DNA of 64,000 bases from Musa acuminata AAA Group (GCF_036884655.1 NC_088342.1:10845501-10909500); one strand, 5' to 3'. Positions 37,991-50,900 are shown, counted from the first letter of the stretch. The notes: generated by a model not told the origin, from the sequence alone. Numbers and translations are program-made.

Positions 37991-38492
37991 TGTTGGAAAA
38001 AAGAGGTACGACAAAGAAGAGGATAAAACCCACTATGGAAACAAATAACAAACACAAGATCAAGAATACTTTAGGAAAGATATTTAGACTTGAAACGTGT
38101 ATAAACACTTTCCTAAAAACGATATTTGCACCCTCTTCTCAATAAGATTGCTCTGGGTTTGATGCAAATAGTTTTAGTGGATATGACAAGCCTTTAGAAG
38201 ATCTGTATTGAGCAAACAATAAAGAATCTTCAGAGAGGAATTGGAGAATGTCTAACTCAATCACTTGGAGAATAAAGAAAAGAGCATGAAAGAGTTGTAT
38301 CTGTAATTTACCCCCAAATAGCTATTTATAGATATTTTCTCAAAAGACACAACCTTTGAAAATTAACTATTTTCTCAAAAGACACGACCTTTGAAAATTA
38401 TAACTATTTTCTCAAAAGACATGACCTTTGAAAAATAACTATCAAAAAATAAAAGAAAACACCTTTTCAAATAATTTGAACAATTTATAACA
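37991..38492 (-). repeat. 5' LTR of the copia element, with TATA box and three upstream repeats
   Basis: On the minus strand CTATAAATAG lies at 38331-38322. Three direct repeats of 35-37 bp (38440 down to 38333) sit immediately upstream of it, each containing TTTTCAAAGGT and GTGTCTTTTGAGAAAATA. This is the U3 promoter; R and U5 follow to 37991. Confidence 0.9.
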
Positions 38493-38659
38493 CGTACTGA
38501 TGCTATTAAGAGTTCTGGTTGAAGTAAATGGGAATACCTCTACAAGCCAACGGGACCAGCCGGCATACGTACACTTTGCAGCACACATTTAAGAATGTAT
38601 TAAGGGTAGCATATAAAGAATCAAATTTCGAAAACCTCAGCGTCCATCGCCTATCTTTC

Positions 38660-38670
<11 letters not shown>

Positions 38671-38703
<33 letters not shown>
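38671..38703. repeat. CT microsatellite
   Basis: Uninterrupted (CT)n run just right of the copia insertion. Confidence 0.95.
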
Positions 38704-38707
<4 letters not shown>

Positions 38708-38939
38708 TCGCATTTCAACTCCTTTCGGTCGGTATGATGTTGGATTCTCGTACGGAATGCATCTTCCTGTACTCGGATAAGACACTAACATTTGTTATTT
38801 AATTTTAATTTCAAATACCGATATATTACAATACGTATGATATGTATCGGTCCGACTAAACTGGTCCATATCAATACCAATCGGTATCAATATCGCTTAG
38901 ACTTGCAGTGGTACTATCTACGGGTTAATACCTTATTTA

Positions 38940-40500
38940 AAAATTTTAATCATCTTAAATTGATTAAAAAAAATATAATGTTAAATATCTTATAATAATG
39001 TATTAATAATTCAAAAGAAGTTCGGATTAGTTTGTTTGAAATTAACTCGAGTTACATTCGATTAAATATTTAATCTAAAAATACTCAATTTAGAAATTTA
39101 ATCACCCTAAACTCATAAGAAATTGAGAAAAATAATGCTATATATCTTAGAATCATATGATAATAGTTTTAGAGAAGTTTAGATTAATTTAATAAAAATT
39201 AACTCGAATTACACTTGATTACATATTCAATACAAAACTACCCAATTTAAAAAATTAATCATCTTACATTCATACAAAAATAAAAAAAAGTGATATTAAA
39301 CATATTAACTTCTCACCATAATAGCTCCGAAAAAATTATACTCAAGTTATACTCTATCACAAATTCTACCCAAAAATATCATATTTCAAAAATTGATCAT
39401 CCTAAATTCATAAAAAAAATAAAAAATAATATTGAACATACTATCATCTCACCCCAGTAATTTTAGAGAAATTTAGATAGATTTGATAAAAAAAATAACA
39501 AGTTACATGTGATCACCGATTCAATTGAAAAATATCCTATTTTAAAATTTATTCACCCTAAAATCATAAAAAATACTAAATCTCTTAGAATCATGTGTTA
39601 GTAGTTCCGGAAAAGTTTGAATCAGTTTGATGAAAATACTTTAATTATACTCTAGTTACACTCATATTACACTCATTCATAGATTCATCAAAGTTTGACT
39701 CAATCCATTGTGATCGGACTCGATCCGATCCGATTTGACTTGACCTAACCCGAACCATGATGCTTAGACCGGACTAAACCAGCCCATGGATCTATGTTTG
39801 AAAAATGATATAAAATATCTTATAATAATATGCTAATAAGTCTAGAGAAATTTAGATTAGTTTGATGAAAATTAACTCGAACTATACTCGAGTTATACTC
39901 CATCGTAGCTTCAACACATAAATATCTTATTTAAAAAATTAATCATCATAAATTCATACAAAAATAGAAAAAAATGATACTAAACATATTAATATCTCAC
40001 TCTAGTAGTTCTAGAGAACTTTAAATATGTTTAATGAAAATTCAAAAGATTATACTTGAGTTACACTTGCTTATAACTTCAACCCAAAAATATTTTACTT
40101 TAAAAATTAATTATTTTAAATTTATAAAAAGATAAAAAAAATTATACTAAACATATTATTATTTTATTGTAGTAGTTTGGAAGAAATTTGGATAGATTGA
40201 TAAAAAAATTAATAAGTTATACTTATCACCAATTCAACCCAAAAATACCCTATATAAAAATTTATTCATCCTAAAATCATAAGAAGTTAAAAAATGATAC
40301 TAAATAACCTAGAATCATGTGCTAATAGTGAAGAAGTTTCGATTGACTTTACACTTGTATTACACTTAGGTTATATTCATTCATAAATTCAATAAGGTTT
40401 GACTTGATCGATTGCTACCAGACTTGACTTGAGATAATCTAATTCAAACCACGATACCCAAATCGAATCAGATCAACCTATAGATCTGTGGCTTGGAAAC
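38940..40500. repeat. Diverged AT-rich tandem array with higher-order structure
   Basis: A short anchor resembling ATCATCCTAAATTCATA recurs at 38949, 39101, 39258, 39396, 39552, 39942, 40111 and 40265, mostly 138-169 bases apart. Each is accompanied by TTAGAATCATGTG/TTTGATGAAAATTAACTCGA-like blocks. Units from about 39258 on repeat as a set roughly 685-715 bases later (39258/39942, 39396/40111, 39552/40265). Each set ends with a distinctive GACTTGA-rich block (about 39700-39790 and 40390-40500). The array is old and diverged, with no coding potential. Confidence 0.6.
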
Positions 40501-40559
40501 AAGAATTTTCTTGAAGATGGTCTATTTCTTTTTCAATATAAGTATATTCATGACCTTTT

Positions 40560-41073
40560 TAATCATACCAAAATACGTACGATCAATATTATCACTATGC
40601 TAATATCTATAAGTATTCCACTTACCTCATTTGATGGAGCTAATTCTAATGACACCATTGAGTATCATCAAGTTGTTGGTAGTCTATAGTATTCGATATT
40701 CATTAGTTCAAACATTTTATAATATAATAAATAAGTTATCTTAATTTATATATAAGTCTACTTTCAATCATTGGATAGCTATCGAGCTCTTCTTGGATAT
40801 TTAAAGGGCATTATTGATTATAACTTATTTCTTCAAAAAGACTTTCTTTATTACTTTATTATTATTTTTTATGTCAATTGAGTAGGTAATAAAGATGACA
40901 TAACATTTATAAGTATTTATGCTATATTTTATTTTGTGACAATTTAATCTTTTAGAGTTTCAAGAAAAATGCTCTATTACGAGATCTTTTATGAATGTTG
41001 AATATTGGGTCATTGTTTTTATAATTATTGAATTTTGTTGGATTAAATGATTGCTATAGAAATCATTTGTTAG

Positions 41074-41151
<78 letters not shown>

Positions 41152-41300
41152 CTTTCAAATGAAACATATAACTTTTAATTTTTATTTTGTTCATAATAAG
41201 AGTCAACTATGCATCTCTCATGTCTTATCTTTTAATCAATTTATAAATATTATTATAAAGCATTTTTCTTACTAGTAATTTTTTTTACTCAGCCCAAGAT
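40560..41300 (+). pseudogene. Decayed copia RT/RNase H fragment, split by an AT microsatellite
   Basis: The plus-strand frames read STPLTSFDGANSNDTIEYHQ then VVGSL near 40617-40686, then a WIFKGH remnant of the YLKGT block near 40795-40812, with stops and frameshifts throughout. This matches the conserved copia region between RT and RNase H. The remainder after the AT run is only weakly similar. It is not part of the intact copia element, which is on the other strand. Confidence 0.5.
41077..41143. repeat. AT microsatellite
   Basis: Uninterrupted (AT)n run. Confidence 0.95.
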
Positions 41301-42032
41301 CGATATTTCTAATGAGAGCATCTTCTAACGTGATATATCAGGAAGAACAATATTGAGAAGTATAAATTCATGGACTTATGAATGAAGATCGATATTACTC
41401 CATGCTATGATGAGTTCTCGACTCCATCCACGGATAGTTCTTTCCTGCTCGAGCCATTTCATTCTGTCATTTCAAGTGCTAGGTCAGTTCTGAATTTCAT
41501 ATCAAACAGATAGATGGTAAAATGAGATTCCAAACATAATATGATTTATCCATTTCTGAATGATCATCAAACATAATCTAGAATTAATCCTGCACTGCTA
41601 TGAATTAATCCTGTGGGCTGTGGTGCACTGCTCCGAGTTAAAAGTGGAGACCGAAGGCAACTGCAGAGGACCACCACGAATAGAAATGGAAGAAGCTTCC
41701 ATCGGCACTGAAGAGAGCAACAGCGCACGAACGCACGCACCAACGCAAGCCTTCCTAAAACGAGAAGCCGGAGATGATCATCCTCCATGTGCAGAGAGAG
41801 TGCACAGTCCATTGATGCTGCCATCTCTCTTTTCTTTCCGCAACACGTTGAGCTCCCGTAAACAGAGAGCGGAGTTACATCTCGGAGAACTTTTGTGGCC
41901 CTTTCTGAACAAGGCAGCTTCCTTCACGGATCTCACCAACAGAGACGTAGACGACGCACATCCCGATGCGTGGGAACGGATGTACGTTTTGACATGCACT
42001 CGATGCATTGTCATGTGTCGCAGTCCTCATCC

Positions 42033-42040
42033 TATATATA
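42033..42040 (+). promoter_or_regulatory. TATA box of the ATL gene
   Basis: TATATATA lies 56 bases before the ATG at 42089, which supports that start over the in-frame ATG at 42008 upstream of the box. Confidence 0.55.
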
Positions 42041-42088
42041 GTTGTCCCCACCAAACCAATTACCTGCTCGTCTTCTCTCCAATTCACC

Positions 42089-42580
42089 ATGTCTTCTCCG
42101 GTGCAGAACAGCACCGCCACCACTCTTTCTCCTCATCCTCTCCCCCCACCACCTCCGCCGCCTAACAATTGGGGGCCGTACTCTGGCGCCAAGGACTTCG
42201 ACGCCAACATGGCTAGCATCCTCGTCGTGCTCGTGTGCGCGGCGGCGCTCTCCTTCGCCCTCCACGCCGCCTTCCGCCTCCTGCGCCGCCGCTGCCTCCC
42301 CCGGTCTGCCGCCCAAGCGGACAAGCCCGGGACGGCAACGGCCGCACCGCAGCAGCTCCTCCCGGGGCCCGTGGTGTTCTCCGTGAGGTCGACTGCGGTG
42401 GCGGGCGCGCCGGAGTGCGCCATCTGCCTTGCGGAGCTGGTGGAGGGCGACCGCGTCCACGTTCTGCCGGCCTGCAACCACGGGTTCCACGCGCAGTGCG
42501 TCGAGACGTGGTTCGTCGGCCGCTCCTCCTGCCCCACCTGCCGGACCGAGTGCCGTCCGCCGCCGCCGCCGGAACCGTGA
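42089..42580 (+). CDS. ATL: ATL-type RING-H2 E3 ubiquitin ligase
   Basis: An intronless 163-residue protein, as is typical of ATLs. The N-terminus has a run of seven prolines (about 19-25) and then one transmembrane segment (about 41-66, [20 protein letters not shown]) followed by a basic RLLRRR. The RING-H2 reads C110-X2-C113-X15-C129-X-H131-X2-H134-X2-C137-X10-C148-X2-C151, exactly the ATL spacing, with the conserved Trp (W141) that contacts the E2. The GLD box usually found between the membrane segment and the RING is not evident (only GPVVFSV). ATLs are membrane-bound ligases in defence and hormone responses; the substrate is unknown. The coding sequence is very GC-rich. The start at 42089 is chosen from the TATA position. 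Confidence 0.93.
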   Translation: MSSPVQNSTATTLSPHPLPPPPPPPNNWGPYSGAKDFDANMASILVVLVCAAALSFALHAAFRLLRRRCLPRSAAQADKPGTATAAPQQLLPGPVVFSVRSTAVAGAPECAICLAELVEGDRVHVLPACNHGFHAQCVETWFVGRSSCPTCRTECRPPPPPEP

Positions 42581-44250
42581 GATGGCCACACATGCACAGA
42601 TCGAGATCGGGCATGCAGTAGCTTTTATGTATCACGACCGAGAGCTCCATCAATTAGAAGGAGTTTTATATGATGTTTAATGTAATCGGCGTTTAGCATG
42701 GAAACCAACTCTGAAATGAATCATAAACAGCATCATCATCATCTCTTCTCTCCTGCAGCATCAAACCACACAGGCACTTACTTTTCCAGGCAGGGGGAAG
42801 GTCAGTGGGTACGCAGCGAGGAATTCATGAAGGATGGAGGAAGGCATCAACTTTTTGTGATCTTTTACTGCAAGTCAACTCTTTTGGGCCTTTGGATGGT
42901 GGGAAAAGGTTTCCGCATGCTCCCCCATCAAACCAACTCTGGTTCTTGATATAGCCAGCCAAAAGCAGACTAAAGAAAGAGAAGGAGAAGACACCTTGTG
43001 AGGCCGGTTCCACATCTCAGTCACCCACATCGCCACTCTCCCATGGAAAGATAGTAGCCATTAATTGTGACTGTAAAGCGTGCATGTCGGTGATCGTCTT
43101 TCTTCAACCCATCGACGCACCAAACTCGAAACCTCGTGTAGCTTTCTCGGTTGATCAGCTAGCTAATGGGAAGAACAATTCCTCTAATCACACACATTAT
43201 TCTCCTCCTCAGCTTTTATCTAATATTCATGTCAATCTAGATATTTCAAGGGCCATAAGGGTATGAGATCCAATATCACCCTATTTGTATATCCTCATTT
43301 GTGTATTTTGTTTAATGATATGATGCTTGTAATAATAATAAAAAAACAAATCATTTAAAATAAATATAAAATTTTACTCATAAACATCTTATTGACATCT
43401 TCCAACTTGACCAATCAAAAAATTAATGTTAGAAAATCTTTAAAAAATATCAATCAAGGAGAGGCATTTTCCACTTAAGCACTTTGGTGCTATGATTTGA
43501 TTACTTATGAAACAAACATTCAATAAGCTCATAATCAACAGAGCTTCCCCCATTTACTCACAAAGGGAATGCTGAAATTTAGTCTACTAAATGTGCTCTA
43601 CATGCTAAAAGAATGCATTCATGTCCCATTAAAAGTGGGAGTTTATGAACTAATATGGTTGTAGCTAAGTATGCTTTTTGTTTCTCTTTGCAACATTCCT
43701 AATAATAATAATAATAAAAAGAAAGGTTAGGAGTCGGTGATTATTTCTTCATGCTATGAGCAACCATGCTAGTGGATTTACTCATATCATAGCCTCTAGT
43801 GCTCCCATTAACATATTTTTTTTGTTGGATAGTTGACTTTTTGATGTTCCACAATCTTTAAAACCCACATTTTTCAAAATGAGATCTTCTCTTGATCCAC
43901 ATAATGTTTATAATTTTATTTTGTATGGTAATTATAATTTATATTTATTACGACATGTTTTTGGTAATGACAGTATTTATTTGGTAATCTGATAAGAAAT
44001 AACAACCATCAACCAAGGTATTTTGTTCACTAAGAATTGTGGCTCTGTTGCTATGTCTAATCTTTGGCATGAATTTTGATAGATTCTTACTACTCTTAGC
44101 CCTTTTGCTAATGGAAACTTATTCTTATTCTGTCCGTGGAGATAATTTAGATATTATTCAATTATTTCTTTGATATGAGAATGACTTTTAACCTCAATGA
44201 AAAAGGGATTATTTGATTAAGAAATAGAGGATTAGCATAGTAAATAAGTG

Positions 44251-44289
<39 letters not shown>

Positions 44290-44710
44290 AAATGTACTTG
44301 TTGTGTCGATAGTGGATCATCGAGCCTAATATACAAAAATAGAGGACCAGCGGAAGAAGAATATACCACTTTCTTGACATTGGGGTTTGGTTTATGGATA
44401 ATAATGCCAAAGAATTTTGGATATCGAACAGTAAATTGGGATCAAATGACATTAAATCCGCACACTAATTAAGGGGACAAATTTCATTATCCGGTCTTAT
44501 AGATAATCGGATTCGAGTTGGAAACCGTCTGCTTGAATCCGACCCGATAACACGACTCACACACCAATCAATCATTCCATGCATTGCCAATCAAATTTGG
44601 GGGCCAATCAAACGATAGATTAGACTCCAAATCAGTCTTCCCCTCCTCTCTTCTCTGTTCCTTTGTATTCAGCTAAATTAATATGGTTTCCAACATATTA
44701 TACGCACATG
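42581..44710. other. Intergenic, no gene recognised
   Basis: This is the flank between ATL and ATG13. It is AT-rich from about 43270, with short unrecognised frames and an AT microsatellite at 44255-44285. Confidence 0.45.
44255..44285. repeat. AT microsatellite
   Basis: (AT)n run of about 31 bases. Confidence 0.95.
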
Positions 44711-44717
44711 TATAAAT
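44711..44717 (+). promoter_or_regulatory. Candidate TATA box of ATG13
   Basis: TATAAAT lies 228 bases before the ATG. It is the only good TATA match close upstream, giving a leader of about 200 bases. Confidence 0.4.
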
Positions 44718-44816
44718 CACGTACACGACGCTTCCACCCGATTCCCATTCCCCCATCATCCTCATCTCCTTCTCTCTTCTTCTTCTCCTCCTCCTGTTAC
44801 TAGTATTGCTATAATT

Positions 44817-44915
44817 ATGCGGTCCTCCTGGCGCTGCCCCCCCGCGGCTGCGCCGATACCCGATGACCGAATCTTGACCGCCGGCCCCCTCCCGGATGAC
44901 CTAATCTTGGCCTGA
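44817..44915 (+). promoter_or_regulatory. Upstream ORF in the ATG13 leader (32 codons)
   Basis: ATG at 44817 opens 32 codons that stop with TGA at 44913-44915, 23 bases before the ATG13 start. The peptide contains PDDRIL and PDDLIL, a short internal repeat. It falls inside the leader if transcription starts after the TATA box at 44711. Confidence 0.4.
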
Positions 44916-44938
44916 AACGCCGTCGCCCTTCCCTCTTC

Positions 44939-47900
44939 ATGGCGTCGCCGTCCGAATCCGATCGGAAGATCATCACCAGGTTCCTCCACAAAACCCTCCA
45001 CGCCGTCGTCGCCTCCCGCGTCCCCCGCCTCCACCACGCCGCCGCCGGCCCCGCCTCCCCCAAAAACGACCGGTGGTTCCACCTCGCCCTCGATGACCAC
45101 TCCTCTCCCGCCGATCACCATGGCGCCGTCGTGGACCCCTTGGTCTTCGACATCCTCCTCACCCGGCGCGGCTGCTCCGATGTCATCGTCGAGCGCTGGA
45201 CAGCTCGGTGCGTCCCCCCGGCCCCCTGGTCCGCCGCGTCCCCGCACCACCCCCACGATGGCTCGTTCCTCCGCAGGACCTATAAGAAGTGCACAATTCT
45301 GCTCAGATCCATCTACACGCTGCTCCGGCTCCTCCCGGTGCACCGGATCTTCCGCCTGCTGTGCTCCTCCAGTCAACCTTACAACTATGACCTCTGCCAC
45401 AAGGTCTTATCCTTTGCGGCGCCCTTCTCCAGGGCGCAAGAGGCGGAGTTGAAACAATACAGCTTCGCGCCGGTGGAAACCATGTTAGGCCACCTCGTCG
45501 TGTCGGTGCAGTACCGGCCGAGCCTCACCAACTTCAATCTAGAGGTCTCCTTGCCGACACCGCCGCTGATCATCACGGATTACGTCGGTAGCCCGGCTGC
45601 CGATCCCATGAGACCTTTCCCTTCTTCCCTGCCCGATCGGATGTCCCACCCGATCGTGTATCAGTACCCGCCGAGAGGCATCCGGACGGTGGCGGCTCCA
45701 TCATTCGACCGCCCGCATAGCTGGAACAGTGCGTCGATGGTGCACCATCCTCTGAGCTCGGCTCCTGGGCCTCCGGATTCTGAACTACTGCCTGGGCATT
45801 ATGGGCATCTGGTGCCAAACCAGCGGTCATCGATGGAGAGGAAGGGAAGTTCAGGTTTTGGCGAGTTTAAGCTCTCCCCACCGTGCTCGACGTCGCCCTC
45901 CCCTTCTCCTCCAACACGTGTTGGTAATTCCCAGCTGTCTAGACTGCATTCGGAGACATCACCAGTGAGCATACCATTGCCAGCGACAGAGAACAACCAG
46001 ATGCACCGCAGTCCCAACTTCTCAGATCCATTCAAGAGCCTTTTCCCTCCTCCATCTCCAAGGAGCACAAGGACGGATCTCTCTTTTCGGGAGTCTCCTT
46101 CTAAGAGTATATCCTTCAGAAAACCTGACGGGTTTAGTCTAGGAGATATCCACTCAAACTTGCATATGCATGCTGCTTATAAGGTACATGCTAGCTTCAA
46201 ATGTTTTACATTGTTTCTATGACGTGTTTTTCAAATTTAATGGAAGTTTATTACCTGAAGTTGCTGAATCTCTCTCTTTAGATTATGCACAGAAAGATGC
46301 TTGAAATTTTAGCGACCACTAATGGAGGGTTCTCTCGATTTTCTATTATTTAGATGCTATAAATTGTCAAACAATAAAACCAAGAAGATAAGGCACTCCC
46401 TTCCATTATTTCTTTCTCATTCAGAATGGTAAAACTTGGAGCAGTGTTTGTTCAAGTTCAATTTAGGAAAATAATTATAGTTTTGCTTTGTTGAATTGCA
46501 TGGAAATGGGTTAGAAATTCAGACTTCATAGAATTTCTGAAGCAATTGATGTCCGTTGACAATTATTCATACTCTAAGGTCAATAGGTTTGATTGATGTT
46601 GATATTACAGCGCAAGGGGACTCCTAAGTTGGTCTAAATACTAGGGTGTTCCTATCCTTGACCCTAAATCTTGGAATTGGCTATTATGATGTATGTAATG
46701 GTGGAGTTAGCTGGCGCTATTCCAGGAATAGGTGCTACCGCTCCTTCCTAGCCTCTAATTAGCTTTTTAGAACAATCAATTTCTTTCGTTCCAAGTCTAA
46801 CATTTCTTGAGCCTTCTACGCCTTCTTGAGGAAATTGTATGTTATCAGGACTGGTAAATTTATTGGGAATTGACTGAGAGATCACTACCTATTCCAGGAA
46901 TAGGTGCTACTGCTACCTACCTTTCTGGTTTCTAATTTATTGGGCATTGACTGAGAGATCACAACCTATTCCAAGAATGGGTGCTGCTGCTCCTTCCTAG
47001 CTTCTAATTAGCTTTTTAGAACAATCAATTTCTTTCGTTCTGAGTCTAATGTTTCTTGAGCCTTCTACCCCTTGAGGAAATTGTATGTTACCAGGACTGG
47101 CAAATTTATTGGGCATTTACTGAGAGATCACTACCTATTCCAGGAATAGGTGCTACTGCTACCTTTCTAGTTTCTAATTAGAACGATCAATTTCATTCAA
47201 TCTAAGTCTAACATTTCTACAAAAGTTTCCACCTATTCTTTAGGAAATTGTATGTTATCAGAACTGGCAATTTTATTGAGCCTTGACCGAGAGATCACTG
47301 ACTGATTGCCGTCTGAAGGATATAAGATCATACTTAAGCAGCGCTTTCCTAGTCAATCAATAATACTTCTCAAAGTGTTCTTGTAACTTCTAAAGTTGAA
47401 GAGAGTTGTGAGATACTTGTGCTGGTCCAAGGTACCCAAAACAATTTTTAGAAATGAATTTTACATTGGAGGCACCATTTAATATCATGTTCTAATTTGA
47501 CTTTCACCACATTATATGCTACAATAAATCATGTTACTGAGATTCAGTTTTATCATTGTAATGTATGGCATTTACCAGATTAAACCACTTCTACCATGGG
47601 CCTAATGTTTACATTATATTGCAAATATGTATACCATATGCTGGCACACAATGACTCAATTCCTCTTCTCCTTTTTAGCCAAAACCATCAACTTTGGGCA
47701 AAGGCCAAAATACAACGAACAGAGGAACATAAGAAAGATTGATTTGAACATAATTTACCTCATTGATTCCTTCTACGAGCATAAGATCTTGACCATAATT
47801 TTTTAGTATCTAGCTGGCGGATCACATGATGTTGTTGTTTGATGGCAGTATTCTCTTTGAGGATTAAATGATAGGATGACTGGGGGCTGAGATTGTGGGG

Positions 47901-50900
47901 TTCCATTGTGTCATCGACGAGGAACTTATAGAGCTAAAGGCAAATACATCTTGAATCTCAATATTTGTGTCTGTATGCATATTTTAATTCGTGGAAGCCA
48001 TGTCTTTACACTAGAATCATACTTTTATCTTATAGCTTTTAACAAGTCCTAGGTATCTGTTATTTTATATCACATCTTTTACTAAAACTTTCGGTACAAC
48101 GGTGCACAATTGCACAGAAAATTGTACTATGCTTTAGTATGTCTTTATCAAGCTCATCAAGTTATACACAGATTCTCTCAGATTTCTTGATGAAAGCTAT
48201 GTGATCTAGATATGAATTTATTTCAGCAGCAGATATACCATTGGGCAGGATTAGTTGTAGTGGCAATGCTTTTGTCAGCAAAAGGTTCTACATGAAACCA
48301 TCATTTTAGTGCAATATTTTAAGCTCTATATGAAATTGCTAGAGAAAGATTCAAAATACCCCAGGAAATTGCATGGATACAATGATACATGTCTATTGTG
48401 CATAAACTGAGAGCAGTAAGGTGATAGTTTGATATAAAATATCTATTATCTCAGTAGAATCATAGGCTATCGACCCAACTTCCTCTAACAATTTAGCAGA
48501 CTAACATTTAGAACATCCCTAACAAAAGATGCATCTTTTGTCTTTGATAGCCAAATTTTCCTATTGTGACTTGAGCATTACCCCAAATTTGTTGACTACC
48601 TTATTATAAATGGGCTTGTAATTGTTACTCCTTGAAGATTCTGGTCTGTAATATTTTGTACCCTCGTAAATTTGATTGAATGTACTCAGCCTAGAATTAC
48701 TTGAGTTAGATAGTTTGTTAAGTTTAAATATTTATTTATTTTAAATTTGTTTGTCTCCTTTTAGGTAATCAAGGATGGTCGGGATGATTCTGGAAGGTTC
48801 TCTGCTTTGTCTTCTGGTGGTTCACCTGGGTATGGTTTTTCAAGTTCAAGCCGACAGTCAATTCAGGATGATCTTGATGATGAAGATTTCTCTTATCCGT
48901 TTGCTTTTGATGATGTTGACACATCAGATTCTCAAACAAGGTACATCTCTATTGTTGTTTCTGATTTGTTTGTTATGGTGATTTAGCCTATCTGAAGTAG
49001 ACAGATTATGAGTCATTTTATTGACTATTGCATCCTAATAGACTAACTTTTCCTTATCTTTTGATTTGATGCCCATAGCAAATATAAACTGGTGAAAATG
49101 TTCTCTATAGATTGATTGGGATGTTGCAGGGATACTGCATCATCATGAAATTATTAAAAGGGAGAAAAAAAGTTGTTCTGCTGTATCAGAGGGCTAGTAG
49201 TTTTGGTTATCTAAAAAACTCAATCTAACACAAGACCGATAGAATATATAGAACTAGAGTCATCTGATGTTTAGTTTTAGTATCAGCTGTTCTGAGCTTT
49301 TATGGGAGGCAAGAGTGTTGTATCCGTTTACTAGGTTCTTTCCAATTTTGCTTCCTTAATGATTCAAGAAGATTTTGAACTAGATATTTCTACGATGGTA
49401 CCTTCTCATACAATGCCTATAACGCTATGAATTTTTGAAATTGGTTGACTTTAGAGTTATATATTTATGTAGAAGTTCTTATTAGCTGTTTTGGCCTATT
49501 TGTTAAAAGAGCAATTGATTTGGTCAGTTGAACCACTGAGAAACTTCTGCTCAACGTTTTAGATTTAACACTGTGGAATCCTCAGTCCAATTTTGTGATA
49601 TGAGGCACAACAAGTGTTGTAGTTGACTTCCTTTTCCTTCTGCGCAACTTCTGCTGATTATAGTTAGATATGCAGAAGAAATAATATGCAAAATTAGCAA
49701 CATATTTTTTAATCAAATGTTAATGATTCTTTACTGATAATTAATCTATTTTGTACACAATAAAAACTGAAGTTAGTGAACAAAAATATGCTATTATTAA
49801 TGGTTCAGTGTGACCTTATTTAGGCTACCAATTTGTTGATGTGCAGTTGCATAAACGGGGGATCAAACTCAGAAGGGGAGAGGCATCCCTTCTGGCTGGG
49901 TTATGTGGGATTGTAGATGGCTTCTAAGTTGTTACCTTTGCTTTTTCTGCCATATGATTTTTGTCCCATACTATTAATGTCTTCTTATGGAATTTCACTA
50001 TATTCCCTCTTCCATCCAGAAGTTGATAATTATGTGAATATTCATTCGGTGGGTTAGGTTCTGTGTTTAAACCAATGTCTGTGAGACAGTGAACTGTTTC
50101 TTGATAGTTACAACTTACAATATGATCCCTACCTTCTGAAACCTGCCTTGGAGCTTTTCTTTCTTTCTGCATAACATGAAAAGAAGTTGACATGGAGTTA
50201 GAAATTTTACTTGGGTGTGTAACATACTGTGCAAATTGGAAAGCTTTGAGCTTGTTTAATGAGAGCAAAATCAAGTCTGGAACTTTAGTGAAGAAATTTT
50301 TTTTAGTATTATGTAATGCTGTCTCTCCACCTCTGCAGTACTTTGTGCATTTTGACACGAGCATACTTGTGTGCTTATATATATCTGAGGATGATTAGTG
50401 GTTTCCAGATGCCAAATTAGTAGATAAACGGAACACATAGCTGAACTGTGCAAATAATCATATGGGAATGTGCAAATATCCATTAGATTATTGAATGCAG
50501 GTCCAGGGCAGATGAGGAAACTGTACGATGAATCATGTAGGAATGTTGCAAATATCCATTAGATCATTTGAACTAAAGTGCTGCATATAGTTTCTTGAAC
50601 CCGATTAAGAGACCCAGAAATCACAGATACCTTGAATCACCCATTTGACATCATGGAAATGAATAGGAGAGGCAAGACACATGGTGTTTAAAAACCTTGG
50701 CTATATATAACTCGAGGACTGGGAGGGGAAGGTAGACAAACAAGGACCTTCCGAATGCAGTGCGCCAAAGTCACTACAAGTTGGGATACTTTTCATAATT
50801 TAACCAGCCACTTTGTAGAATAGAGTTGTCGCACAGGCTGATAAATCCGCATGTTTGTATCTAGCATTGGAGAACTTGGTGGCAATTCATAATCAATGAC

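Larger units (their letters stand above)
32828..38492 (-). mobile_element. Full-length Ty1/copia LTR retrotransposon, recent insertion
   Basis: This is a 5665-bp element with LTRs at 37991-38492 (5' LTR, 502 bp) and 32828-33398 (3' LTR, 571 bp). Both read TGTT...AACA and are flanked by a perfect CGTAC duplication (32823-32827 and 38493-38497). By eye the LTRs differ at three positions plus one 69-bp tandem duplication in the 3' LTR, so the insertion is young. The polyprotein frame is open throughout. A purine tract, AAGTGGGGGAT (33409 down to 33399), adjoins the 3' LTR. No initiator-Met primer site follows the 5' LTR. The element therefore has what is needed for autonomy except a recognisable primer site. 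Confidence 0.95.

Noticed and set aside
42032..42653. Four further open frames of 114-185 codons overlapping the ATL gene
   Set aside because: They are shadows of the GC-rich ATL coding region, with no domain and biased composition.
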